Shown: positions 25,045-37,171, numbered from the stretch's first letter. The stretch is 64,000 bases of DNA from Oscarella lobularis (GCF_947507565.1 NC_089185.1:2542001-2606000), one strand, 5' to 3'. Notes: a model not told the origin generated them from the sequence alone. Numbers and translations: made by a program.

Positions 25045-25430
25045 TCTCGAGTGGAAATCAAAGCCTTGAAAGGTGCGTCGAGGAATTTACGGGCAAAACG
25101 AAGCCTCGCACAAAACGATCCTTTGAGCTGGTGGCGTCGTTCGTCGGTCTGCTTTTTCGCGTCGTTCGACGTCGATGTGTGCTTTTGACGAGATCGAGCG
25201 AGCCGCGACGGGTTTCTAGTCTATAGAACGCGCTGTTTGGGGGTTCTTGAAGCTCGCGCTTCGTTCCGCGTACTTGCCTCCGCCTTTTGCGATCGTTGGG
25301 ACAGCGGCGACGTCGCTCATGCAACTGGGAATAGGCAGGGGCAAGCAGAAATCGCTCGTGAACTGTACAATGTATGGAGGGGTTAGATAGGTCACGTGTA
25401 CAGATTTCGATATATCTACACAACTTTTTC
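25045..25430. repeat. Module 2 repeat, copy 2
   Basis: Near-identical to 18341-18700 over most of its length (for example the blocks around GAGCTGGTGGCGTCGTTCGT and GCGCTGTTTGGGGGTTCTTG), with a few small deletions. Ends at a GGTCACGTG box just 3' of the polycystin-like stop codon. Confidence 0.75.
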
Positions 25431-25436
25431 GTGCAG

Positions 25437-28400
25437 CTAGTCTAAGCTTTGAGCCAAATCGACCATTTGCTCCACTTTTGCAGCCAATTCATCAAAGCGA
25501 CGATCTTCATCGTAGTTGTCACTAGTAACAAGAAGTCGCAATGCCATACGGTGAAAATCTTTTCGTGAAAATTTAATATTTCTACTAGGCTGCTCAGAAT
25601 TCGCTTTTGAGTTTGCTGATCCAGAGAATCCAAAAGTCAGCTTCAAGCTCCGCCACATGTAATCAATTACTTCGAAATCATTCTTTTGCTGCTCGATAGC
25701 GCAGCGAGTTTCGTGAAATCCAAAGTTTAGAATTGCAACGAGAGTACTGAGCATGATGAACGTCGTCGTAAGCGTATAGCAGACAAACACGACAGTGCTA
25801 ATCAACCCATTTCCCCCTTCCATCCAACTTCCATACAAAAAGAAACCGAGAGAAGCTTCAAAAAGAGTAGTAAAGGAATGCGACAGAGATTGAAATCCAG
25901 GGCTGTTGTAGAGCGTCTAGAGAAGAACTATAAATGCATTGTACGAGCATATATAGAAGACAATACCAATGCCGCAAGAAAAGTGAAGGCAGTTAGGAAC
26001 AAAGCAAAAATTGACAAGAAGGAAGACACTTCGAGAAACGTTCGTCTAAGCACGTCACTCAACATCGTCAATTTTCGATTAAATCTCAGCAATTTGAGAA
26101 CCTATATAAAGACGAAGACGTTTAAATTAATGCAGGTTTTCTATCAAATCTAGGATTATAATGAGTGTAATGAGTGCTTTTGAAACGGTTTTCGTATTGC
26201 ACGCTACAGTACTTACCTTTATAATAGCCAAAAAACTAGAATAGCGGTTACATGGTGCAATACTATTCCAAATCCGACTGCCGAAAAGAAATTGACTGAG
26301 AGATCTCCTTGCATTTGGCGTCGTTTCAGCAACGAGTTTATGGTCACAGTTTGGTAGATGTCAATAGCGAGAATCGAATAGGACAGGCACAAAACGACGA
26401 AATCGAACCAAGACCAAACCTGCGCGAAAATCGACCATGAACGCTTTCGAATTTCTTTTACAAAACTGTACGTCATCGCCAAAGTGTACAATCCAAAAAG
26501 GATCTGCAGAAATGCATAGGAACCTATACAACGTATATGCTTCCTCATACTTACCTCCATAGATAATTTGAAGTAATCGATTGGCGTGACGTATCGAATG
26601 AGTGCAACCGTTTTGATTTCGATTTCCGGAAAGAGTCCTCCAGACGCCAAGAATTCCACGACAAACTGAACCGTTTGAAAAAGATTAACGTTGGCGTTGT
26701 AGAGCGAAAATTCGAAAAAAAACGGCACGCGTTCTAAAGAAAGAAATGCTTGTGGCCAGTGGGGCCCCAAATATTTTTTCCACGCTTACTTCCTGTCTAT
26801 CCACCGTGTATCTTCGAGATGCTTCAGCACCGCTCTCGCTTCACTCCTAGACTCTCCTAGAGAATGTATGTATCCACTTGCCGGATATCGATTGTGAATT
26901 CCTGAAAATCCCCACCTATACACACATAGCACGCAAACGTGAGTAGTAAAGTTAATTGAGTGCTAAAGGATACCCATTTAGGTTCTTCTCATGTTTCCAA
27001 TGGGTCTTCGCAGTCCTGTTAGGACGGTGGGCCCAGCCAACATCAAAGCTTTTCTTCTCCCACTCCGAAGCCGAGTAACAGGGACTGTGCCCCGAAAGAC
27101 GACAAGAACCTAATTTTTTTTAAAAATTATTTAATCTAATTAAGACTTTTTCTCAAGAGTGGAAACAGACTCTCTGTTGCCCGAACTTGACGAATTTGTG
27201 CCCCAGCCAGTCTTAGACCCAAGTCGCCTCTGACAAAATATGAATTGTATCTTTCGCCGTTGTACAATTGATCAAAAAATAGAGCGTCAACGAAACTGTT
27301 TTTCGCCCAGTCAAAAATATCTTCAGTTCTAGAACACAAAGAAGAGGAACATGCGAAATTCCTTCGCTTTAAATATCACACTTATACCTTTGAATAGTTC
27401 TAAACTTCTTAGCCTGGAAGACGTATTTTGCTGAGCGAGACATGTTTTTTGCCAGATTATTGCTGTCGGCCAAAGAAATCCAAAGTGCTATCCACAAGAA
27501 AAGGAGATACGTTCCAATTTCGAAAATAGTCGATATCATGTGCTTCCGCTTTTGGATCTGTTCGAGCGCGTGAGCCTTTTCCGATTTTGATAATCTTCGG
27601 ACACTAGACTAAGAACGTACAGGTGTCGGAAGAGCCTTTCGAATAAATAATGTTTTTTAATTACCTGGAGGCAATGTGTTTGTCTCTTCAACGTTTGCCT
27701 ATGCATGCGTCAAAATTAGATATATGACTACAATTTCGTAAGAACAGCGTACTCAATTTCTACATCATTTTGCAAATAGTTAAAGCGCTTGAATAGCACG
27801 GCGAAAATAACTGCGATCAGAAGAACCTGAAGAAAATCGTGCCACATATAAAGTAAATAAGTAGGTAAGTAAACCTTCAATGGCTCGACCAGAAAAATAG
27901 ACTGAAGCCAAGATAGAAGCATAGTGACAACCCACTTTTCGGCCTGCGGCTTTTTGAACGACCGACCGTAAATCAAAATTATAATGCAGGCAACCGCCGT
28001 TGTCGCAAAGCACCCAATATACGCAACGTAGATAAAGTAGTATGGCAACTGGCAGCCGGACTTCTTATCTATAATAACATTATACGATTTAGAAATTTTT
28101 GTATATCGCTAATGCAATACTTGGAAGTTTCTCATGCTCCTAAAACGAAAATGTTACACGATGACAGATTCGCATAAATCTTGAATTACTTGTGAAATAG
28201 TGGTTTTTCGTTTCGCTTTTCGAAAGAATAATAGCCACATTACGTTGATAGGAAACGTCAAGACAACTGACATGAGACCGATGCCGATTTGACTGTAGGA
28301 GAAACTAATCAGGCTCAAATTGAAGTCCGAAGTACTGCTATCTTGCGTGCGAAACCACATGGCATTTACAACCATAAAGCTCATTAGAAGGCTCAGGCAC

Positions 28401-31400
28401 ACCGTTATTCTTTGAACACGAGTAAAGCTGCAAAACATTTAAAAGATGAAGATGAAAAATGTCGCCTAGTTAAATTTACGCGCTGTAGAGCGGCTTCTGA
28501 ACGAGAGATAACCAAAGGTGTCCATCTGAAAAACCCGAGTGTCTTTGAGCGTAGAAAACAGAGCTAAAATCTTTTTGCTCTTCTTTTGTCGCCGCTGAGA
28601 TTTCGGCAACGAGAAGACCTGTATTTGAGTCCAGTGAAATCCAACTATAGACAAGCAAATAGATGACGCTATTACAAATTATATTCTTAGCGTACTTGTT
28701 GTATAAGAATAGGAATTTTTGATCTGTGCCATATTTCTGTACGACAACGCGCAGCAACTTCCACGACGGCGATTTTCCCCAATTGTCGTGCCAAATTTCG
28801 ATCTTATTTACGTCGTCAAGACTAAGATAGGAGGATTCGTAATTTTGGCTTTTTACGCAAACGTCACCAACGTTTCATTCGTTGCCACGAGAAACATGTC
28901 GTGAGAATTTCGACAAAAAGCGCCTTCGCGATAGAGAAACCGTTCGAACGAAGCTCCGCTTTCGCCGTATAGCTTGATCCCTACATTGGCCGTTGTTCCT
29001 ATACAAAGAAACAACAGTGGATATCTATATAGACGCTGTGTTCTAGTTTACCTGAATTTAGGGATGCAGACGTGAACACCGATATATGATATTTGTGTTC
29101 ACCGTTCGGCCCACAAAAGGACAGCTGACTCGCGTAACGAAAATCGTGCACGTCGGCGCGACGAGCGAAAATAACGGCGACAACATATAAGAACAGAACT
29201 ACTAGTATCGTAGCCAAGGCCACCGGATTTTGAGCAAGATTCAAATCCTACATGAAATATAGTAAACATTATTCAAGTTACGTGACTTACAGCCAATAGC
29301 GAAAAATCGAGCTTATTCGGTGCAGGAAATAGAGCGAAGAAGGAGAGATGATTGCAGAGGCATATTGTAGTATTCAACGTACTGTTGACAGACGGTCTGC
29401 AACCTTGACCGGTGTACCGCTGCTCGGTCTCGTTCCAGAATAAGCAAGACGTGAAAAACGCTTCGAACGACACATTGACGGTGTGCGCGTTGGCATTGCG
29501 AAAGACGAGGCAATGTTTAGCCTTCTTGTTTACGTCCCTATAGAGAAAACGTATTGAAAAAGAGATTCGCGTTAGTAGTATACACGAATTACCTTCCCGT
29601 GTAAAACAATTTAGAACTATTGAGAGATGAATTGAGAGATAAGGACGCGTTTAGGGCGGTCAAGTCGGCCAGCTTCAACAGCGGTTCACCTGGAAGATGC
29701 TCGATAAAATAAACGTCAATTGTCCTATTGACATATTCCGGAATTTCAAAGAATTGCACAACGAAAGCATCACTCTCAATCATCTCCATTAAATTGACGG
29801 AGTAGGACGTGAAATTATCAGCGGGCGCGATAACAGTCGTACGATTCGACAAGGCGATGGGTCGACGCCTGGGCCACGTAATCACAAATTCATTCTCAGG
29901 CGCTAAATTCCTCGCCGCCAAAATCGCAACGCTACCGTCCGGACTCCTCCGCCTCAGCGTCAGCCCAACGAGTTCCGACCCGACGCCGCGATTCGAGACG
30001 AACGGATCCTTCTGAAGGATCATAAAAGTCGATAAGACGACGTCTTCGGCGAGACTCGATGCCGCTATAAGGCCGTCGAGAGACGTAAAGCCGAGTTCGT
30101 TGATAACCGTCGCTTGAGTCGGTGAACCCGTGCTGACGTTATTAGCGGCAACTAGAGAAGCGAAGGTTGAGCCTTCGACTCCCGTTCCTCCGTATTCGAC
30201 CCGTTGTCCGACTTTCAGATTATTGGCAGCGATCGCATATATGCGATCCAGCGAGCGAAGGATGCTTGTAAGTTCAACGTTTTCGTTTGTAGAACCGATT
30301 TTTTGACGGTTAGCGGACGTTGCGTACGCTCCGATTTGCGTTGCTATGGTCGCCGATTCGTTAGCGACAGAAAAATTGACGCTTTGGCTGGAATTTTCCA
30401 AATAGTTAGCCCAATGATGTAAGAAAGTCGACGATCCGTTCAGAAACGTTACGTTGTTTGCAAACGGCTGAGCATTCGACGCGACGTCGGAAAAGCTTCT
30501 TGCGAAGTCTAAAGCAGCGTCCGGGCTGGCGTAATTGCCCAGATAGAGCTTTATGTCTGGACGACGAAAACGAGTAGTGTAATTTGTAGACGGAACAGAT
30601 GACGACGGAAGAACTACAGATGTAGGTGACAGAACAGATGACGTCATCGGTGGCGTAGAAGTAGAAAGCGATTCAGAATATATGACTGTTATAGATGACG
30701 GAACGGCTGACGTCATCAGTGGTATCGACGTTGTAGAATGTACTACTGATGACGTCATTGGTGGCGTAGAAGTAAAAAGCGGTGTAGAATATATGACTAT
30801 TATAGATGAGAGAACAGATGACGTCATCGGTGACGTATCCGTTGCAGAATGTACTACTGATGACGTCGTCGGTGATGACGTGTTTGCGTTCACGTCATAA
30901 TCCATTAAAGTCGCTGCTGAATCCGATGTCATCGGGACGATACTTGCGCAACTCAACGTATCGAAAGAATCGGAGAACAGCGTCTCCGAGCAGAAAGTCG
31001 TCGACCGACTCTCCGCACTTTCATTCGCTAAAGAGACGGATTTCATTCACAAAATTGACGCTCGTCGCGCTTTTCGTTCGGGTGTCATTACCACAGACTT
31101 CGACGTCAGAAAGCTTCAGCGACGAAGAATCCGAATCGGCGCAGTGAACGGCGACGCTACGCGCGTAGCTGACACTGCGCTCTATGACGTACCACTCAAC
31201 TCCGTCGTAAAAAGGGCGAAGGACCCCTTTCAGCTGACAGTCGTTGTCGTAAAGTAGAACGCTATAACTGGAGCAATCCGCCGACGACGCTCAAATGTGA
31301 ACAGCGCTTATATTCGAAGTGCTGCGCAGAACGATTTCCCAGAATGGAAACTCTTTCGACGTATTTTCCTTAGCTACGCCATTCAGAAGGTGCAAGCCTA

Positions 31401-31537
31401 AGAACAAGCAATGAACACGCGTACGCCATATACAAATGTATGTATACCTACATACCGTGAGGACATCCACTCCTCGTGAGCAAGAGAGAATCGAAGAAAA
31501 GACACGTTACGAGAAAGAACGTCGTCGAGAGAATCAT
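25437..31537 (-). pseudogene. Polycystin-1-like receptor/channel gene with one nonsense codon and three T-run frameshifts
   Basis: Twenty-one exons read: signal peptide (exon 31456-31537), discoidin-like domain (31092-31397), Ser/Thr/Pro-rich stretch then GAIN (29593-31027), GPS with CLFW...CLCNHLS (29291-29537), TM1 (29052-29247), PLAT (28872-28998, 28696-28821, 28480-28644), TM bundle (28160-28427, a 19-nt exon 28121-28139, 27875-28068, 27732-27826, a 34-nt exon 27665-27698, 27388-27608), polycystin ectodomain (27147-27328, 26974-27109, 26790-26915, 26555-26733) and channel end (26217-26503, 25967-26101, 25437-25917). Polycystin-1 proteins are autoproteolysed 11-TM membrane receptors that pair with TRPP channels. 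Lesions: TGA at 31293-31291 inside the discoidin domain; T8 at 26722-26715 where T7 keeps frame; T6 at 26235-26230 where T7 does; T6 at 25865-25860 where T5 does. Everything else, including splice sites, is intact, so recent decay or homopolymer sequence error are both possible. Length with lesions ignored is about 1,680 residues. Confidence 0.85.
30640..30895 (-). repeat. Degenerate Ser/Thr-Met repeats in the polycystin-like stalk
   Basis: The coding strand repeats a roughly 60-base unit encoding variants of STPPMTSSVxxSTT plus IVIYS about four times. On the + strand this shows as recurrent TGACGTCAT blocks. It resembles a mucin-like O-glycosylated stalk between the discoidin and GAIN regions. 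Confidence 0.75.
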
Positions 31538-32628
31538 GGTCTTTCTCTCGAAGCGTACACACATAAAATGCGTCAGTAGCACTGCACGAGCACCTACAAA
31601 TGGGTTAGGAGTGCAACCACGCCCTCGATCAAGATGATGAGCCTCAAATATTGACTACGACTTGATACGGTCGTACTTTCCTGGCAAACGCAATACCATT
31701 TGGATAAATAGGATTTTCATTGACATTTTAAGCCACTTTATGGTTTCCAGCTTCGAATTGCCAGACCACGTGTGACGCAGTTCGATTTCGATCCGGACGT
31801 GTTCTAAGCACTGAGATGCTTGCGCATTTGCTAAATGTGTTAATCGACCGCTGCTAATTAAATAATAATTATTTATCAAATCAGAGTCTAACGCAAACAA
31901 TTCGTTTCTCACCACCATTTTCGTCGAATACGCAGTTCTAGGTCGTTTTCGGTCTTATTATTTTACTAGCAGCAAAGTTAAGCTCGTGTGGCTGATGAGT
32001 TTGCCAATCGGCTCTCTAGCACTCTCTCGGAGATGACAGCCCACCAGGTCGCAAATGTGCGCTCGAGAGCACGTACTCTGCCGACGCGCCTCGGCTACGA
32101 GCTGTATTCGCGGGCGTTTGCTAGCCTCGCTCTCCGAGGGCCCCCTCCGAGGGCCCCGAGTCCCTCCGAGCAGTTCGGCCTAGCGCGCGAGGTTTGGGGG
32201 CGCGGCTTCTCTCACTGCTTCTATCTAGCAGGAGGAGTATCTATGCTGGAATGGCTGGAATGTATATATACTAGAGAATGATGGCCCGGTGTTCACCGTG
32301 TTGCCATCATGCAGAGCCTCCCACCGCTTACAGTACACGAGTGCATTACATAGTGTGACGTCATAAATGTTTATGTTGCCACATATTCACGTACTGGAGT
32401 ATTCCCTTAGCCCCTACAGCTTAGTCCTACGTACATACTGTGCATACCTACATAATTGCAATGTTTTTCTAATTACACGCTTTTCTGACGTACTGTATTG
32501 TATTTCATAATTTGCTAAGTATTTGAAGACATATGCATGTGTACGGGTCATATTTCCTGTTACCCGTACACGCATACACGTACTGTACAGGAGTGGATAC
32601 TTTTGATTGTGACGTCAGAGCGTGACAA
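31538..32628. other. Intergenic, no gene recognised
   Basis: Contains only short unsupported frames (the longest, about 87 codons at 31655-31918 minus, shows no recognisable domain). A small GC-rich direct repeat (CCGAGGGCCC, near 32140) is present. Confidence 0.4.
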
Positions 32629-33059
32629 TCTATACTACTAAGAGCGGCGGCCATCTTGGATGACGTCAGAACCTTTCGTTAAAATCACTAAGGCTTATTC
32701 GCTGCGCCTTCTACCGCACTCTCTTGCGGCGCAAACATCTCCGGCGATCCGCGCGGAGATGACTGGCTATCTCTTTTTTCTCAGACGACATCGGGCGCTC
32801 CCTTATGGGGTGCACAATGTCTGGTGCTTTTGTCTTCATTATGACGTCATACGGCACCACGCTCTCTGAATTGTGTGCCTTTAAAGGAGGGGCCAGTAGA
32901 CACACGCTGCGCCTTATTTTGCACCGCAATAACGTGCAAGTATCGCGCAATAACGTTTGAGCCATTCGCCAAAACCTCACAGAATCTAAATGTGAGGTTT
33001 TTGGAAAGGCAAGCTATGTAGGCTAAATAAGAGAGATCAGGGCCTCATCTTTGACTCTT

Positions 33060-33685
33060 AGGGTCTGTGATCACAGGGTATTTGTGAACACAGGGGTATC
33101 TGTGATCACAGGGGTACATGTACAGGATCACAGGGGCATCTGTGATCTTTGGGGTACCTGCGTTATCACAGGGTAACTGTGATAACTGTGATCACTGGGT
33201 AACTGAAATCACAAGGCATCTCTGAACATAGGGTATATGTGAACACTGTGATCACAGGCGTATAACAGGATCACAGGGTTTCTGTGATCACATGGTAACT
33301 GTGACAACAGGGATATCTGTGAACACAGGGTAACTGTGATCACAGGGGTATCTGTGAACACAGGGTAACTGTGATCACAGGGGTATCTGTGATTACAGAT
33401 CACAGGGTAACTCACAGGGGTGTATCTCTGATCACAGGGTGACTGTGATCACAGGGGTAGCTGTGATCACAGATCACAGGGTAACTGTGATCACAGGATA
33501 ACTTTAATTCGATCACAGGGTAACTATAATACCAGGGTATCTGTGATCACAGGGTAACTGTAATTACAAGGTAACTGGAATAACGAGGTATCTGTGATCA
33601 CAGGGTAACTGTAATCACCGGTTATGTGTGATCACAGGGTATCTTTGATCACAGGGTAACTGTGATCACCGGTTATGTTGCAAGG
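33060..33685. repeat. Minisatellite built on CTGTGATCACAGGGTA
   Basis: About 30 degenerate units of roughly 16-22 bases, each centred on the palindrome TGTGATCACA followed by GGGTAAC or GGGTATC. Units vary in length and some have lost half the palindrome. It lies inside the Helitron between its first two internal units. Because each unit is self-complementary the array can form many small hairpins. Confidence 0.9.
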
Positions 33686-35488
33686 GTAGGTATCTGTTAT
33701 AGATAATATGGGACTACCAATACGTGCACGACACTGCGGTGGCTATTTCCCCGTGCGAAGCACGGGCACCTTATGCGGACTTATGGGGTGCACAATCTCA
33801 GGTGCTTTTGTCTTCATTATGACGTCATACGGCACCACGCACTCTGAATTGTGTGCCCTAAAAGGGAGGTTGGTTGACATACACTACGCCTTATTTTTCA
33901 CCGCAAGAGCGTGGAAATATCGCGTATCAACGATTGAGCCATTCGCCAAAAAACTTCACGGCGTATAACGTAATCTATACGTGAGCCCAAAAACCTGAAC
34001 TGGAGGGCAGGCGCGCTATGTACCCTCAATTGCCTTACACTGGCTTGCTCGCAAGCTATATACCGTACTCGCGCGATTAGAGCCACTGGGACTCTATTGT
34101 TTTAACTCGAGCTTGGGGCTATAATTGAGACTGGGGCTCTAATCGAAATGGGGCTTTATTATTTCATTCAGTATACGCTGACAAGCTACATTACCTACGA
34201 CAAGCTTGCAATTTCAATTGGAAAGCACACTATTCTTTGTCTGTATCGCGGCTGTCCGTCTCCGACGCATCTGCTGTAACCTCAAATACAGCCCCGGGGC
34301 AGCATTCGAGATGGGGCTTTAATTTTTCAACTCATCGAGAAAGGGTGGGGGGGAGGGCACTATACGAGAGGGGCTCCAATCGAGAGTGGGGCTCTAATTT
34401 AATCGCGCGAGTACGGTATACGCAACTTGCTTTCTTGCTTTACAACGAGCATTCTGCTCGCGATCAGCTTGCGTCTGCTTATCTTTACTCACATGTACAC
34501 ATGCGAGCAAGCCCGGAAAAGTGTACTAAGCACGTCACCATAGAGCTTATCGCGGGCGCACCCACCATAGATAATGTACACATATACGGTAGGACGATCG
34601 ACACTCACGCTGCAAGGCACGTAGCTAGAGTACATGTATCTATTTCCCCGTGCATGTGCATGTAGAGTACATGTAACTATTTCCCCGGCACCGACCCTGA
34701 TGCGTTTTTCTTCATTATGTCACCACGCGCTCTGAATTGTGTGCCTCAATTAAAAGGGAGGCCAGTTGACACACGCTACGGCCTCCTTTGTACCACAATA
34801 ACGTGCAAAAGATCGGGCGACAAATGAGCCATTCTCCAAAAACCTCACGGCGTATGACGTACTCCATAAGTGGGCCCAAAAACCTTGCATATGGAGTCGA
34901 GCATTCCGTTTATACAGTACCATTCATGCTTCGTACGTCAGTCACTTCTCTAATCTCTTGAACGGTGGAACTTTTGGTCATGCGGAACGTATCTCAATAG
35001 ACCCTATCCTGTTGCGTAGACCCAGCATGCATGGCGGGTCTATAGAATATGGTCTATTGGGAAATAGTTCCGCTATTGGTGCTCTCTGATGCAATGTGTT
35101 TCCGTTTATTAAATCTGTTGTGACGTGCTTGCTTTCATTTCGTACACTGGCTTGCTCGAAAGCTAAATACGCATTTCGCTAAACATTAGAAATTGATATT
35201 TAGGACCTTAAGAATCAATCTCTAATATTTAGGATCCTAAGAATGAAAGATCGGGTTTCGATCTTTGATTCTTATGGTCCAAAATACGATCTGCTTGCGT
35301 CTGCTTATCTTTACTCAAATACACATGCGAATAAGCCCGGGAAAGTGAACTAAACACACAATAGAGCTCATCGCGGGCGCCGCCACCAGAGATATTATGA
35401 GGCCACCAACACTCACATTACATATTGCAGTATCTCTTTGCCCGTGCTTCGCCACCAACACACACACTATGCTGTGGTATCTATTTTC

Positions 35489-35516
35489 CCGTGCGAAGCA
35501 CGGGCACCAAAACTAG
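35489..35516 (+). other. Helitron 3' terminal hairpin and CTAG end
   Basis: CCCGTGC-GAA-GCACGGG is a 7-bp stem with a 3-base loop, followed by CACCAAAACTAG. This is the expected replication terminator of a Helitron. A second identical hairpin at about 33757-33773 lacks the CTAG and so is probably an inactive nested end. Confidence 0.75.
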
Positions 35517-35902
35517 TCAAACTCTCATTTCGGTTTCTCGGTGCATTTATGAAACGGAAAATAGCACAGAACAATTTGAAACAGGAATTTCTAAGCATTT
35601 TTTCCGTTTATCAAAGAAAAAACGCTTTATTCGCGCCGTAAATCGCCTTTTTCGGGTCACCGTTTTGGGCCCTATGTCGCGCATGGGCTGTACGAAAAAA
35701 CGGGTTTTTCATTTACGTCACAATACCGAGCGTTACGAACAGACATACATACAGACACTTCCGGCCCTAAGATCACGTTTGAAAGAGCCTCCCTCCGTCG
35801 TTATACGGGCTCCACCCGTACAACTGTGGTGGTCGGCTCCATAAATAATAAATAATTCTATTCACGGCTTCGGCACGGCTTCGATCCGCCACCGTACGCG
35901 TC

Positions 35903-37033
35903 ATGACTTCTTCGTCGAACGCTTCCATCTTCTCTTGGCTCTTCTGCGTATTGATCGTCAGTGCGCTCGCAATAGTGCTCGTCGTTCGTCCCCCCCAACG
36001 CGTCGGCGTGACGTCCATCGCACCAGATTCTCTCAAGGCAAAACCGATTGTCTACGCGAGAATTTTCTTCCCGAACAGACGCCGTCAGTTAGGGCCACCG
36101 GTACGCAATTTTGTCTACATCAAGACTCACAAAACGGGCAGCTCGTCGATCAGGGAGATGTTGCGGAAGGTCATAAAAGAACGTAATCTGATCGAAGTCG
36201 TTCCGAAAGGCAACGAATTCTCTCATTCGTGGAATCCATCATCTTACCACCATAGTCACAAGCCGGGAGAATACAACGCTTTGATAGCACATTCTCGCTT
36301 TGCACCGGAAGTGACTAATCGACTCATACGCAACCCTATATACTTCACAGTTCTCCGTTATCCCGAAAGTCTTTTTCTATCCGCGTTCGATTTTTTTCCG
36401 GAAGTTCGCCAATGCGCCGGAGGCGTCCGTGTCACCGCTATTGATGTCCTAGACAATCCGAGCGAGTATTATCCCAAACTTCAGAAATGCCCTGCTCACT
36501 ATCGTATTCTCAATTCTATGGCATATGACATGGGACTCGAGCCTCCGTACTCTGAAAGTGACGTTCGCGCGAAAATTATCGAAATGGAGAAGACTTTTAG
36601 TCTAGTAATGCTATTGGAGCACAATGAGGAGTCTATGGTAATGTTGCGACGAACGCTCAACTGGAATCTGAGTGACGTCGTAAGTATGCCAGCGAATACT
36701 CATCCGACTTTCAGGACCGATGACAAAAATTTGTCAGATTACGAAAAACTGGTAGGACATCACGAGGCCAACGTATTGACAGAGAAGCACAAGCAAGTCC
36801 TGCGGCTGTGGCTGCACGCAGATTTTCTCATATACGAGCATTTTCTTAAAGTATTTCAAGAGAAAGTTCGCGAGGAAGAAAAAGAAACGGGAGATTTATT
36901 TGCAGAAGTCGAGATGTACAAAGAGGCTATGGTGGCTCTATGTAAGGGAAAGGACCATCCGCTAATGAGCGCAAACGTGCATCGTGGCCAGCGACCTAAC
37001 ATGGTCAAGTGGTATAAGAATGCCGCAAACTGA
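35903..37033 (+). CDS. Galactose-3-O-sulfotransferase-like (Gal3ST family) type II Golgi enzyme
   Basis: A single-exon frame of 376 residues. Residues 8-28 form one hydrophobic signal-anchor (type II topology), followed by a stem. KTHKTGSSSI at residues 74-83 is the 5'-phosphosulfate-binding loop and LRYPESLFLSAF at 151-162 is the 3'-phosphate-binding segment of PAPS-dependent sulfotransferases; both match the Gal3ST group (about 400-490 residues in vertebrates, so this is on the short side). The family transfers sulfate from PAPS to the 3-OH of galactose on glycans in the Golgi lumen. The first ATG is used because the anchor follows it directly. A truncated copy of its 5' end lies at 57113-57332. 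Acceptor sugar cannot be read from sequence. Confidence 0.88.
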   Translation: MTSSSNASIFSWLFCVLIVSALAIVLVVRPPQRVGVTSIAPDSLKAKPIVYARIFFPNRRRQLGPPVRNFVYIKTHKTGSSSIREMLRKVIKERNLIEVVPKGNEFSHSWNPSSYHHSHKPGEYNALIAHSRFAPEVTNRLIRNPIYFTVLRYPESLFLSAFDFFPEVRQCAGGVRVTAIDVLDNPSEYYPKLQKCPAHYRILNSMAYDMGLEPPYSESDVRAKIIEMEKTFSLVMLLEHNEESMVMLRRTLNWNLSDVVSMPANTHPTFRTDDKNLSDYEKLVGHHEANVLTEKHKQVLRLWLHADFLIYEHFLKVFQEKVREEEKETGDLFAEVEMYKEAMVALCKGKDHPLMSANVHRGQRPNMVKWYKNAAN

Positions 37034-37171
37034 ACGTGCAATTACACTTTGTTATTACATTTACACTGAAAACTTGCATGCAGAGACTTTCTATGCACGT
37101 GTATAACATACGTGTGACGTGTATGTGTGACGTGTGAATGTGATATGATAATGTCATGTCATAACCCATAC

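Larger units (their letters stand above)
32629..35516 (+). mobile_element. Non-autonomous Helitron (rolling-circle element)
   Basis: The left end is A|TCTATACTACTAAGAGCGGC and the right end is a perfect hairpin CCCGTGCGAAGCACGGG (35489-35505) followed by a short spacer and CTAG|T (CTAG at 35513-35516). TC start, CTRR end, hairpin about 10 bases before the end and insertion between A and T are the defining Helitron features. The 2,888 bp hold no Rep/helicase frame, so it is non-autonomous. Inside are three roughly 190-bp related units (32811-33000, 33785-33990, 34700-34880), each with a TTTGTCTTCATTATG-like block and a GAGCCATTC box, plus extra hairpin copies near 33757 and a half copy near 35435, as if several ends were strung together. 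Confidence 0.8.

Noticed and set aside
31291-31293. TGA as a selenocysteine codon
   Set aside because: The paralog has no Cys at the matching position and no SECIS-like structure was noticed, so a nonsense change or sequence error is more likely.
33060-33685. CRISPR-like array (regular palindromic repeats)
   Set aside because: There are no unique spacers of constant length, the units are contiguous and degenerate, and the context is an animal transposon. It is a minisatellite.
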